In this document: positions 41,625-52,459 of the stretch, piece after piece
Position numbering within the stretch: position 1 is the stretch's first letter
Layout: every line of letters starts with the position of its first letter
Origin: Steinernema hermaphroditum
Taxonomy: Eukaryota; Nematoda; Chromadorea; Rhabditida; Steinernematidae
Assembly (NCBI GenBank): GCA_030435675.1
Contig: CM059621.1
Span: 2,542,001-2,606,000 of the forward strand
DNA: 64,000 nt
Direction of reading: 5' to 3'
Translations under genes and position numbers: made by a program
Notes under the pieces: generated by a model
Databases searched by the model: none
Told to the model about the DNA's origin: nothing
The model's input: the letters and a program-made list of their open reading frames with translations, nothing else

Positions 41625-42072
41625 CTAGCATTGGCCAAACGGACAGCACTGGTTTTTACACCCCTAAACAAATAATCATTACAGAATACACAATAACTGA
41701 ACCGCTCACCTCATAGCTAAAGAACACATTGGGTGTCCCCGTTCGCACGCCAACTCCGTAATTCAAAACACATCGCCCTAGTGTCGAATCGAATGTGAAG
41801 AAGGGTAGCGAAAAGCTGCGGTAGACGTAGGATGGCGATAGCTGTTCGAAACACTCAGAGTGTGATGTCGGGATCTGGCCACCAGCTATCTCTGAAAATC
41901 TGCTTTTTGTTAGTTTTCCTCTATTATATCTACCTTCAGAATTCTTGTCAGATTCTCCGGTGAGCTTGTTGAACAATAGCGACAGGCCGAGGTTGCTCCA
42001 AGATCCTCTTCGAATAGTTGCTGCATTCGAGGTGATGACACAAAGCACACCGATAATAAAGAGGTATCTCAT
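41625..42072 (-). CDS. secreted degenerate Kunitz-type protein 2 (119 aa)
   Basis: Minus-strand exons 42072-41934, 41891-41710 and 41663-41625. The first intron is 42 bp, a multiple of three with no stop, so it can be mistaken for coding. Its phase 1 matches the paralogue at 35122. A signal peptide (MRYLFIIGVLCVITSNAA) is followed by a linker and the domain ECFEQLSPSYVYRSFSLP, FFTFDSTLGRCVLNYGVG, TPNVFFSYE, ending GCKNQCCPFGQC. The intron positions, the 182-bp middle exon and the C-terminal CC cluster are shared with the first gene. It is a Kunitz-like fold with an incomplete cysteine set, and inhibitor function is doubtful. Confidence 0.7.
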
Positions 42073-44227
42073 TGTGAAGTAAGTTCTGAAAACAAGATCT
42101 GGATCTCGGCTGTTATCCTGAAAGGGGCGGTTCACTGGGAGAGGCGGTGTTAACGAGAGTCGCTTACAAGCCGCTGACGCGCGGTGGTTTGAATGATTGT
42201 ATAATGAAAATATAATTTCCTTATGCCGCTCGAAAACTATGAACGACATTGCCCTTGGTAAAGGACTACCTGACTTTAAAGGAAAAAAGCATATCTTCAA
42301 CGAACCAATTTGGCTTACTGCCCTAAGTCATTAGCATCATTCGGGAAATCTTAAATTCTGACCCTAAAAGCTTGCAGCTCTCATTTAACACTATTTCGAA
42401 AAAATATATTAATTTTTCCTTGGTATTATGTTCGTAGAATGGCGCATGCGACAGCTTGATGGGGCTTAGATGTCATGCAGTGTTCTGCAAAGTTAATGTG
42501 TTCGTGGAACTGTTTTTCTTGCGGACGTCATATTACTTCCCCCTTGCAGCAACGGAAAGTGGTAGATCCACAAACAAATAACGATAACCTTATGAGTTTG
42601 CATAGTATGTATCGTGTAATAAGCTCACAGAGAACGCTGAATGGTTTATGCGCGATTTACGGATTGATTTACACCTGCTCTCTACTGTAGTAAAAGCGAT
42701 GTCTGCGCACAAGTTAACACACTGTCTGAATCCCCTATTGGTAAACAAAGAACCAACGCAACCAACCGCTGGTTATTCTGTCTCAGTTCGTGTTTTCGAT
42801 GTCCACGAAAGCGGCCACTTTCGACCGTGCACGAGCTGTAAGATTCTAACTGCAGAAAGAAGTGACCACAGGCGCTGGCATTTGAATGTCTGCTTATAGT
42901 ACACTGCCTGATTGCCCGAAGGTCCTTATGATGGCTACAGTTAGAAACATCAACCGATCAACTTCGAATGGAACACGTCCGAAATAAGTGACACATGCAA
43001 CTTTAAGTTCAAAAGCGAGTTGAAAACAAAGGATGTTTCTAACTGTAGTCATCATAAGGACCTTCGGGCTATCAGGCAGTGTCCTGGAAGAAGACATTCA
43101 CAAGCAGACATCCACATGCTGAGTCGTCATTCTGTTTATATTCATCCTTTTCCACATAAAGCTTGTCACTTTCACGTTGCCGATGTTTGTCTGATACTTA
43201 GAATTGCACAGCTTAATGGCGCACGTGGGCGCTCAGCAGTTGTAGGCTGATCCTTCGGCCGCTTTATTAAAGGCCTATTCGATTAAATGTTGACCTCTGT
43301 GAAAAATCTTATTAAGATGATAATGCGGTGAAAGTAACCATGTTGTCTCTCAAATGCACTCAAACAGAATTCTGGAAGTGGTACACGCGAGGTGTCCCAA
43401 AATGCCCGAGTTGATGTTGTTGCCCAGAGGGACCGAAATTTCGGGAGAAACAAAAAGCATTCGTTTTATTATGATCGGTGAACCGAAAGAGAGGTTCTCA
43501 GAGGCGATTCCAGAACAGACTTAAATGTGTAGATGGTTATGTCAACGACCACAGTGCAAAAGACGTGGTTTCTGTATTTCAGTATTCACTGTGTGCTAAA
43601 AGTCAATTAAACATGTCCCTTTCGATTATTGTTTTCGGATATGAAGGGCACGTGACTGTTCGATTCAAAACGCTCCCAAGGAAGACTGTGACGATCACGC
43701 ACTCTGCCCCGGCACCTCGCTGAATCTGGGAACTGCCAGTTGAATTATGCGCTGCTAGCTGAATTATGGTTCCCTATCCAATTACGGTTCCCGCTGTCGT
43801 GCCGAACCGCTGCCCACGGAAGCCACCGAAGCTTGGTCCAACACGCCGATGTCTGTGCTTTCAGATGTGTAGAACATAGGATTCATTCGCTGTGCTACAC
43901 CGTCTGCAGCGCTTCCGGAATCAGCTCTTCGTCTCTCTGATGCCCGCGACAACTGATTCTCAGAAACAAACGACATTCGGGAGCTGGACAGTAGCAATCA
44001 TTGATGTATAGGAAAGACCGGCCACGTCGTATCATCTTCTTCATAATTGTTCGAAAGTGTTGCTGGCGTTACTGTTACATGCGTACGTCCTACGACAATT
44101 ACACTCTCAAAACTGTAGTATTCATTTGCCTATTCGTACATAAATACATATGAATTTACATAAAACCATTGCACGAGATATTTAGTTAACCCGTCGACCA
44201 GGGGTGAGTTACAATAGTCCGTCTTTT
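42073..44227. other. long spacer with one foldback, no gene seen
   Basis: Apart from the inverted repeat at 42901-43082, no gene or known repeat is visible. Frames of 66-83 codons here (for example 42648, 43478, 43740) have no start context or relatives in the window. Confidence 0.4.
42901..43082. repeat. inverted repeat, arms of about 51 bp
   Basis: ACACTGCCTGATTGCCCGAA... (42901-42951) is repeated in reverse at 43032-43082 with only a few mismatches, separated by about 80 bp. It could form a long hairpin or be a small MITE. No target duplication was recognised. Confidence 0.75.
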
Positions 44228-46314
44228 CTAACCCAACAACTGGAAACAGTGATTAAGCAACTTATTATTTTGCGGAGGCGGTGGAGCCTTTGGGTCGTCA
44301 TCTAGTTCTGCTGCGGCATCATAGTAGTCCGGCTCGTCTTCTTTCGGGGCAGGCTTCTGGACGGCAGATTTACGACCGAAACCCAGATTTCTTTCCGCTT
44401 GACGATCTACTTGATCGTAATAATCAGAACGTTTTGCTCTGTTCAGTCTGGTGAACATTACTGGAGTAACTTGAATCGGGTGGCTGAAGATCTGATTATC
44501 AAACGAAAAAGAGGTCTCATGGGTAGGAGGAGGGAGCTTCACAATGGGCATACTGAAAGAGCCAGCCGGAGGACTAGGCGCTGCGTTAACAGCTCTGACG
44601 GGATCCACGATTTTGGGGGAGAATGTGGGAGGTGGCATAGTGGGGAATGTGGGAAGAGTTGGAGGAGTGAACCATAAAGGATTTAGAGTTGGGAAGGTTG
44701 GAAATGGAGGAAGTGTTGGGAACAAAGTTATAGGAGGATCGGTGGCGATCAGCGGTGCCTCCTCTCTAGTAGACCATGTGTGAGAGCCGTGCGGTTGAGA
44801 ACTCGCGGCCGTTTGTCGTGGCGGCAATTCGAGTGGCTCGTCGTCTTGTGGACGGATCGGGATAGGTGGTGCTTCTATCTCTTCCCTGTACGGATCCTGC
44901 TTCAAGATCTCTTTTTTGCGCAGTTGCGGTTTTGCTTGTGGTTCTTCTATAGTTGAGATGAACTTGTCGATGAACTGGAAACCCTTGCTGAACAGCCGGC
45001 ATTGCTCCAAGCTGAGGCCTTGTTCATGGCACACTGTGTTAATCGTATCGGGGTCACTGAAAAACAGAAACTGACAGCTTATATGGTAGTGCTGATTTTC
45101 AGATGGAATGAAAAAGTCTGTTCCGAATGACGAACAAGGAAATCATGTGCGTGAATTTGGACCTCAATCAAGATCGTCTGTTGGGTATAAGCAGTTGGAT
45201 ATAATGACCTCATGAACACGCTTATGTTTTCGAAAATGGACTAAGAGATGTCTATAAGAGAGATTTTACGAACGTCGAGCTTCTTTTTTTCGTGCTAAGT
45301 GATATGGAGTTAAGGATCATAGCGACTGTAGCAAACGTTCTCATGAGTTTTCTTGATTGTGTTCGGCTAATTATTATAACGATGTTGCTCCTGCTTCGCC
45401 GTCCACATGGTTGGACAAACAACAAATGCGTCAAGGCCTGCGGCTCAAAAATCTCTTTTTTTGTGCTGACCTTTGCAATAACAAAACATGTTCGCAGTTG
45501 ATATTGAATGAGAAGCTGCAAGCGTAATGAATAACTACAATGCCTGTGCCTATTGTGTTTGAACACACATAAAGAAAAATTGATGCTTTAGGAGCAGTAC
45601 GATCTTAACCTACGTTGATTCTGCTTCAATGACGTCTGTGCTCGCAAACATTTTTTGTTAATTCATACAAGTACAAGAAAAACTGAAAGCGATCTATGAT
45701 CTCAGTGAATCTGAAATGTGTAACACAGCTCTCGGGACTAGCAGTGATACCGATTTCGAACCATCAGCTTTCCGAATGTATCGAAAATTAAGGTACATAA
45801 GGTAACTTTTCATACAACCCACCTGCTTATTGCCTTTCTCAACTTCTTATCGCCTATAACCTGAGCTGCTAGGTTCAAGTTAGCAAAGTTGTCGTCATTC
45901 TTGAAATTAGCGGCTGTGCAAGAAATGAATTTACAAATCCGCGAGTTGCCTCTACATATTGGCACTTCGCTAAGCGACGAGTACTTCGGTGCCCCTAGGA
46001 TATCCGACTCGCGATGACTCATCCCGTCGCCTATCTAAACAAACGCAAGATCGCGTAAATCCCGTTCAGCAGTCTTACCTGTTTCCGTATCATCGGAAAG
46101 TCGTCCACTCGGATGGGTTGCGACGTGTCGAAAATAGGTTTAACAATGCTGAGCGCTGAATTGATGAGATCGTCGATGGAAACTGCAAACAAAACAAATG
46201 GTCGATTGCGCGCACATGGTTCCGGTACTTACATTGTCGCTTACTGCGACTATGTCCCGATTTCACGGATGTTGCTGCTAAAAGCAGTAAGGTCGAGAGA
46301 ACAAGAAGTCTCAT
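44228..46314 (-). CDS. secreted proline-rich nematode protein (408 aa)
   Basis: Four minus-strand exons: 46314-46233, 46182-46079, 46034-45823 and 45056-44228. Introns have canonical ends (GTAAGT...TTTGCAG, GTAAGA...GTTTAG, GTGGGT...TTTTCAG) and all phases fit. A signal peptide (MRLLVLSTLLLLAATSVKSG) is followed by a basic site (SRSKRQ) suited to convertase cleavage. A central cysteine-containing domain reads VPICRGNSRICKFISCTAAN and TVCHEQGLSLEQCRLF, spanning the last intron. Then comes a long proline/threonine-rich region (FPTLPPFPTFPTLNP) and an acidic tail (DEPDYYDAAAELDDD) ending HCFQLLG. It is probably an extracellular or cuticle-associated protein. The exact family is not named, but the CRxNSRxCKFxxC core looks conserved. 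Confidence 0.72.
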
Positions 46315-46629
46315 TTGACCATCGAAGAGATGTAATCCGTTTTACTGAATATTAAAAGAATTAAAAGAATATTAAGGGTAGAACTGAAAAGAAGACCAAG
46401 AATATGGTGCCTTACGCAAATCGCGTTAATCAACGGTAGCTTATCAATCGTATGTGGGTCTGATTTAGGAAATCCGAGGGGTCCGTTTCTGTTCTAATTG
46501 AAAAACAGCGCATAAACGAATGGATGTCTTTCAGTGTCCTAATCAGTGGCGTTCAATAAACTATCTCAATAGTAATATCATCAATAACAGTGTATACTTT
46601 CGACAACGATTTTCCTTAGTTTTTCCTTA
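46315..46629. other. intergenic, no gene seen
   Basis: Upstream flank of the proline-rich gene. It presumably contains that gene's promoter. No feature recognised. Confidence 0.4.
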
Positions 46630-47085
46630 ATCAAAGGCATTATGCCTTGCGCGACACCGAAAATAGACAAACAGAGGATGTGTGGCAGACTACTTCATCC
46701 CTGGCGCGGCGTAGTGTCGAACCGGTCGTAGACGGCGCACTTCACGGGGCATCTGGGATTCGGCAAATCTTTAGCCGCGGCAGCGGAACATCGTTTGCGG
46801 CACAGCGGGCGCTTGCATCTGATGGTCCGTGGTGCGGGGGTTGCGTCTTCGCTGGTACTCAGACCGTCGGCGACCTTCGGGATGACATCTCACGTAGCGT
46901 CGGGCGTCGAATTCCTAGCGTCCGGCATCTTGTTGTCAGCGGTGGTGGGACTACGGCTTCCGGGTGTCCCAATTCCCTCTGGAAGTCAGAAGACTCACAA
47001 CTGCCACGGGGTTTGCCATCTGACCAACCAGACACTCAGAGAGCGACCGGAGGGACCGACCGCTCTCCATCGCGACACCAGTAAG
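46630..47085 (+). repeat. family A repeat, longest copy
   Basis: It begins AAAGGCATTATGCCTTGCGC with 'ACACCGAAAATAGACAAACA', continues through 'GGGACTACGGCTTCCGG' and ends 'CTCCATCGCGACACCAG'. It serves as the reference copy for the family. No coding potential that is kept between copies, and no clear target duplication. Confidence 0.65.
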
Positions 47086-47829
47086 AGCACCTAATTTGCA
47101 CGGCATAATAGTGAGCACATGTTTCAAAGCCGTCACTATCATACAATGTGTTAAATGTTCATCAATCACAAACGACCCCGATCTGTTTTGCGTAGCCTAC
47201 AATAGCATCATGGTAAACTGCTTTAGATATTGTCTTTTAAGGTTAACCAATAATTTAAAATTGCCAAATATCGGAACGAATCGTGCGAACGGTAATCGAA
47301 AGGTCCTATTCGCGAATCATACGCTTGGAGAAAAGATGCCCATGCGTTCATCAATATCGGTGCTTGCAGAACATTTGTTTTTTCAACTCTAAACCAGTAA
47401 ACAAACGAAAGGCTTTGCGGACCCAGACGTAGTGAACCTGATGAATCTCAACTGTATTCGTGGCTTATTGGGAACGCGTTTCATTCGTAATCGGTCGGGA
47501 TCGGTTCAACGCCGGCCGCAGTTCAAACATTTTCTATTGTCCCAAACAGTTATGCTCCGTTTCGAATTATGTTTCACTAATTACACTTACAATTTTCTTA
47601 CAGTACCGCTTGCAGATAGAATTGTATTACAGATAGAATACTCTAACAAGTTGCTGTGCAATTGGAATAGGCACATGCAACATACGAACCTTGTGCACGG
47701 TTTTATACGCTACAATTCAGTACACTTTTTTTTGCAAATAAACCGCTTATTGTGAGAGGTGCGGACTGTTCATCGTGAGTCTTAGGTTAAATGTTGGCAC
47801 TTCAAAACAAACACGCCAATAATCAATAA
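47086..47829. other. intergenic, no gene seen
   Basis: AT-rich. The plus-strand frame at 47432-47755 has no supporting context. No repeat. Confidence 0.4.
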
Positions 47830-48065
47830 CGAAATCCACCGCCAAAGGGCGCGACACGCACATCCGTTCCGACACAAATGCGATCACTACGGGGGCGAAA
47901 GATAAATCCGCCGCGCGTCCGAATTCGATCGAAACGAGCGGTCACGTCCTGGATGCGCGCGCGCGCTCCCACCGCCGGCATCGACCACCAAACGAGCGAT
48001 TATAATTGCGATGCGTGAATTTCACTCTTCAGGTGAACGCCGCCGAAACGGGTTCCTCACTGAAC
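47830..48065. other. CpG-rich island
   Basis: An abrupt CpG- and GC-rich stretch ('GGGCGCGACACGC', 'GATGCGCGCGCGCGCTCCC') in AT-rich DNA, not open in any frame for a convincing length. A second such patch lies at 49370-49570. They may be promoter regions or remnants of a conserved gene's flank. Confidence 0.4.
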
Positions 48066-48158
48066 GAACCGATCATCCACTTAAAGTTTTAAGGGCTATC
48101 AAGACGTTCTTTATCACTGGATTACACGTTGCAATAGGAGAAGGACAATTACGAAATT

Positions 48159-48422
48159 TTACTTGGGTCGCTTATATATCTTGACGATAAAGGAACCGAT
48201 TTTTAAGCAGATTGACTCATCGCACGGCGAGTCGGCTTCATTCTCGGCGGAACACTGCCAGCCGGAACCGAACTTGTTACTGAATTCACGTGCTACACGC
48301 CTGAGCACTTGCGTCTGATTGCTTCCGTACATCTCGAGCGATTCGCTGACGCACTGGACGGCGAAATTCCGTTGGTCCAGGGAAAGACTCGATTTTACAA
48401 TCGAAATGTTCACATCGGCCAT
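48159..48422 (-). CDS. divergent LC8-type dynein light chain (87 aa)
   Basis: The frame from MADVNISIVKSSLSLDQRN to IVKIYKRPK has the length of LC8 proteins (about 89 residues). Visible family features are the helix FAVQCVSESLEMYGSNQTQV, then LRRVAREFSNKFGSGWQC (compare the usual KKEFDxKYxxxWHC) and a final strand SFIVKIYK. The central strand that normally carries the THE-x-x-x-F-I-Y segment is replaced by a shorter acidic stretch (SAENEADSPCDESICLKI), so the peptide-binding groove is altered. It may bind different partners or be a relaxed paralogue. An upstream in-frame Met (48452 or 48542) is possible, but TGTTTAG just upstream could be an acceptor. Confidence 0.65.
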   Translation of the reverse strand: MADVNISIVKSSLSLDQRNFAVQCVSESLEMYGSNQTQVLRRVAREFSNKFGSGWQCSAENEADSPCDESICLKIGSFIVKIYKRPK

Positions 48423-49369
48423 TGTGAGATTGAGCAGTCTAAACAGTGACATGTTAGAAGGAGGCACTCGACGAATATATGTGCACGATAGTGGGGTGCG
48501 AACCGACTTTTTTTGTGTGAAAGCATCGCGCATGTCCCACATTATAAAAAGGAGCGGAACTCAAGAGTTGATTGGATGCTTGATTTCGACTATGTATTTT
48601 AGCTGAACTGAATTTAAAATGACAAAGATTCGACTCTGTTTGCTCAACCAAACACCCCATCTGAAGAAACTCCACTCGGTCTAAAGGGATGTCATGTGAT
48701 TTCACCTAGAATTATCAAGAAGTGAAACGTTGCCTAATATGGTGCACTCTGCGCAACGATGAAAGGTAGCGACTGAAAGAAAGCTGGTGATATAAAAAAG
48801 ACTAAATTGCAGTTCGAGAGATGAAATCAGGAGACCATTCGATGTTGTTTAGCTGACTAGTCGCGTATCATGTCCACACAGTTGTGAAATGAGAAGCGCT
48901 TATGATTGACATAGCGCTATACGTGCAAGAGGTCGACTGTCCACAAAGAAGATAAGTGACTCGTGCACGTATTACTAAAATATGACAATATCAGCACCCC
49001 CTGCTTCTATCAGCGCGCTGTTGACTCTACAAAGAAAACGTATTAAAATGAGCATTTCTGAAAAGCGTTTCGCAAAACCTATAGTAAATGCAAGGACTGC
49101 ATATGCAACTTTCTGAGATGGTCACAAAACGCTGATGGCTGTGTCACCTATGGACATTTCGCTAACGGCAGTGCCCCGGAATTGTACTTCTCCATTTTCA
49201 CTTTTAAGCTTTGCTTTCCGGCAGCTCGCCGTTCGTTTCAAAAACAAGTGCCGCAGTGTGCCAGTTACCTACTGTGATTGATTAGAGTCCACTTTTGAAC
49301 GCGGATAATGTAAGATTTTTGACGATAAGATCAACAAAGAAAATAACCTACATTTATTCTTTGTGGCGC
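48423..49369. other. intergenic, no gene seen
   Basis: Upstream flank of the dynein light-chain gene. Frames are short, and no repeat was recognised. Confidence 0.4.
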
Positions 49370-49570
49370 GCAGAAACATTAATCGATGCACGTTGTCGTT
49401 CCCGCGATGACCCAATGTTGTCAACAATAAACGTCGTCCGGTGCCTTCGGCGATGACGTCACCCGGTGGCGACCGCCGCCGGAGACTAAGAGAGCAATTC
49501 GCCGATTTGAAAATTCGATCGATCAGCTGAACTGCTCGTCGTCTTGCCGGTTCTCGTCTTCCGTCTTGCC
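49370..49570. promoter_or_regulatory. CpG-rich patch with CRE palindrome TGACGTCA
   Basis: A GC-rich patch includes the perfect 8-bp CRE TGACGTCA at 49454-49461, next to 'GCGACCGCCGCCGGAGAC'. CRE is the site of CREB/ATF-type bZIP factors. No gene start could be attached to it, so a promoter role is inference. Confidence 0.3.
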
Positions 49571-51070
49571 AGCTGCGTCTACTTTGTGTTGGTTTTTGGG
49601 ATTTTTGGAGGACTGTCTAACAAGCGCGGAACATTATGAGAGTGTTAACTGATTCATTTCTTTCGAACGGGTGCGCTTATATTTCCCATGACATTAGCCG
49701 TTTTTCGTTCTTTGCCGTATGTGTCTTCATTTTAGGCCCCATGCTGCAATATATCGGTTTGCTATGTCTAATTGTCAGGTCTCTAGCAGAAGTGGAAACT
49801 ATACCACGTTTGTGATCAACACTCAGTTTTCTCTAAGAACAAACTTGTTCAGCTTTCGATGTAACAAACATTGAAATAGTGGACGTGGTAAACCGAATGC
49901 GCTCTCAAGACGAGAACAAAGCCAGTTCCAACCAGATTCAGCTTGACTATCAAGGTCACACAAGCACCCGGAACGATGAGGATAATGCTCGATTCAAGTA
50001 GGTACTTTATCGCTGCTGAAGAAGAAGGGGCTAGGAAGAGGCTTGCTGTTTTTTTTAAGAGTTCTAAATCATAGGTCATGTGTTTGCAAACCACAATACT
50101 GTGTGTATCCTTACTGATATAATCATGCATATTTCACTCATAGTTTACACCTTTTGAATGGCTAGTCAAAGGATACTGTGCTTCCAGAGCGCTCCCTCCC
50201 TGAATATTTAGAGAAGGTTTACAGTTTAAGAATACATTTATCCAATGCTCGATCATTTTAAACGCATCCCATTTATATCGTCCTTAGTAGATAGGAACAA
50301 GTGGGATAGACCGGCGAAAATCCAACATGTCTTAAAAGGGGTGGGTTGAACTTATGTATAGATGAACAGGGAAACACACGGCGTTGGTCGCACTTTTCGT
50401 CTTGTTTGCGGTCTTGTTTGCGTTTAACAAATACGACCCGCCAATTCATGTGGTTGGAGGCAGTTAATGTGCATCACACAATTAGTACCATAGGTACCTC
50501 CTGCATCGTATCCCGGAATGTCGAAGTTTTACATAAACGACCGTCAAAACAAAATAGTCGGTCAAATTAGGAAGTAGCGCAAATGAAAAGCTGCAATTCA
50601 TAGTGTATGTTTGGAACGAACTGACCTCAACAGTTCAGTATCTTATTTCGGTCTGCCACAACTACTGCAAACTTAGCGAATCTTTATCACAAGCGCCATT
50701 TTCAATGTAATAACCCGATAAATTTCAAAGGAACATCACTGAATGCTGAATTTTAAGCTTTAAGTGCAACGCCAACTGATATTTCGGACCGTACCACACA
50801 TAACACTTATTGTCTAATCCTAGTGACAAAACATGATGTCTGTATAATGCTAATTACGTATATGATTCAATAATACACAACCTCAATCAGTCGTTTAATA
50901 GTTCAATTTTGAATTGCCAAACTCAGTCATTTTCATCCTACTTAATGGTTCTTGATCGCTCTATCAACATAGTATAAGAGTGAATGTTCTTGCTTCTCGT
51001 TTACGTTTAAGTTCCAACCAGTTCGAAAGCACAATGGAGCATAACAGAGAACATCAAACAATTATTGTAG
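49571..51070. other. intergenic or missing 5' exons of EndoU gene
   Basis: No clear gene. A minus-strand frame at 49849-50130 is hydrophobic but does not resemble the receptors nearby. The first exons of the EndoU gene should lie in the last few hundred bases, but I could not place them. Confidence 0.35.
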
Positions 51071-51991
51071 ACTTTTCAAGCGCGTTGACACATCACTCTT
51101 CCGCAAGGATATCTACGATAAGTTCATTGCTCTTACCGATAACTACGATCGGCAAACAGGAAATGCCGAAGTGGAAACGAGCCAGGTGATAGCCTCGTGT
51201 TTACATAATCAGTGATTTGATTTTAGGAAAAGCAAGAAATTAGTGCGTTCATTGATTCGATAATGAAGTCTGGCCCTTGGAAGACACTTTTCGATTTCCT
51301 GCAAAGAAAGCGTAAATTTTCATTCGAAAATAGTGTACTTCACACAAACTTTCAGGACACCCCTTCGCCAAGGATGAGAAAACGTTCCGGCAATGGATAA
51401 CTCAGTTATGGTTCGTTCAGTACAGCCGCGCTCGAGGAAAAGCCGACACTTCAGGATTTGAGCACGTCTTTATGGGAGAGGCAAGTGGAACTAGAGACCA
51501 AAGAGACTGACAGCGCTCTAGAGCAAAAACGGAGAGGTGGCCGGAATGCATAACTGGATCAGGTTTTACCTTCTCGAAAGGAACATCACCGAAAACTTCG
51601 ATTACAAGGGCTTCTTGATCAAGCGCTTTGTAGGTCCATTCTATTGATTTTTATAACTCAGTTCCGATAGAATGTAATGGCCGCGGTAAAGTTCACTTGG
51701 CATGATCAGCTCAAACGTTCCGGCAGCTTCATCATCGGCAGCAGTCCCGAATTCGACATGGCCCTCTACACGGTGTGCTTCTTGTCGAGACGTGGCCGAA
51801 CAACATGCGATGTGAGCTTGTTGACAGCTGAAGAGCGACCTGTGATTCTGTGCATAATTTAGGTGGAGATCGAAGGTTGCCCGATGTCGATCACCAGCTA
51901 CGATTTAGTACAGCAGAGAAAGGTCTTCATCGGAACTGTCTATCCCAGTGCTGGCCGCATCACAGATCGATGCCGTCGCATTAATGGATAG
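51071..51991 (+). CDS. EndoU (XendoU) family endoribonuclease, 5' end unresolved
   Basis: Six exons: 51071-51185, 51227-51311, 51356-51480, 51537-51629, 51671-51811 and 51863-51991. All join in frame to about 228 residues. The third intron uses a GC donor (GAG|GCAAGT). The EndoU order is clear: [33 protein letters not shown], then [67 protein letters not shown] and [10 protein letters not shown]. Both catalytic His (EHVF and HNW) and the Lys in VKFTW are kept, so activity is plausible. The family cuts RNA at uridines in a metal-dependent way. Nematode members are often secreted. The N-terminal part of about 60 residues is not found here. Confidence 0.82.
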
Positions 51992-52280
51992 GATTGGCGA
52001 AGGGATGTTAGGATGTCTATTGACTTCACGTGGTGCTTTAAATCACAGTGCTTTTAACATGCTTAAAAATTTGTATTGAAAACTGCAGACTTACAGTCGT
52101 ATCACATGGAATTGACAAATGCTCATAACACATTCAAACTCAGTTTAACTGGCTACAATATTCTCAGCGGATCGTATAGACTGTAGGCATTTAACAGGCA
52201 TCCAAAAATAGAACCCATTGGTGTAATTCTCCATTTACATATTCAGCCGTGTGAACCATAGCCACTGCATTTGGGAATGC
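51992..52280. other. intergenic, no gene seen
   Basis: Short spacer between the EndoU gene and the left arm of the inverted duplication. Nothing recognised. Confidence 0.4.
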
Positions 52281-52391
52281 TATTCGAAAATCACTAAAAA
52301 ACAATATGGTGATGAGACTTTTCACATAAACATTGGGATTACACGTATATGGGGAGCCAGAGAACACCATGCATATCAATTTATCGTTCCC

Positions 52392-52397
52392 TTTAAA
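52392..52397 (+). promoter_or_regulatory. TATA-like element TTTAAA
   Basis: CCCTTTAAAAGC lies 63 nt before the ATG of the gene at 52460. The copy in the other arm (59456-59461) is at the same distance. Conserved placement supports a core promoter, although both arms are recent copies. Confidence 0.4.
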
Positions 52398-52459
52398 AGC
52401 CGAGGACGACGACCGATCTTCACTATTCGTCTTCGCATTCCACTCGGACCGTCGACAAC

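Noticed and set aside
46647..47084. Open frame of 145 codons
   Set aside because: It lies wholly in a family A repeat. Other copies do not keep the frame.
49849..50130. Possible receptor fragment on the minus strand
   Set aside because: Hydrophobic but lacks any receptor motif found in the other genes. No splice partners.
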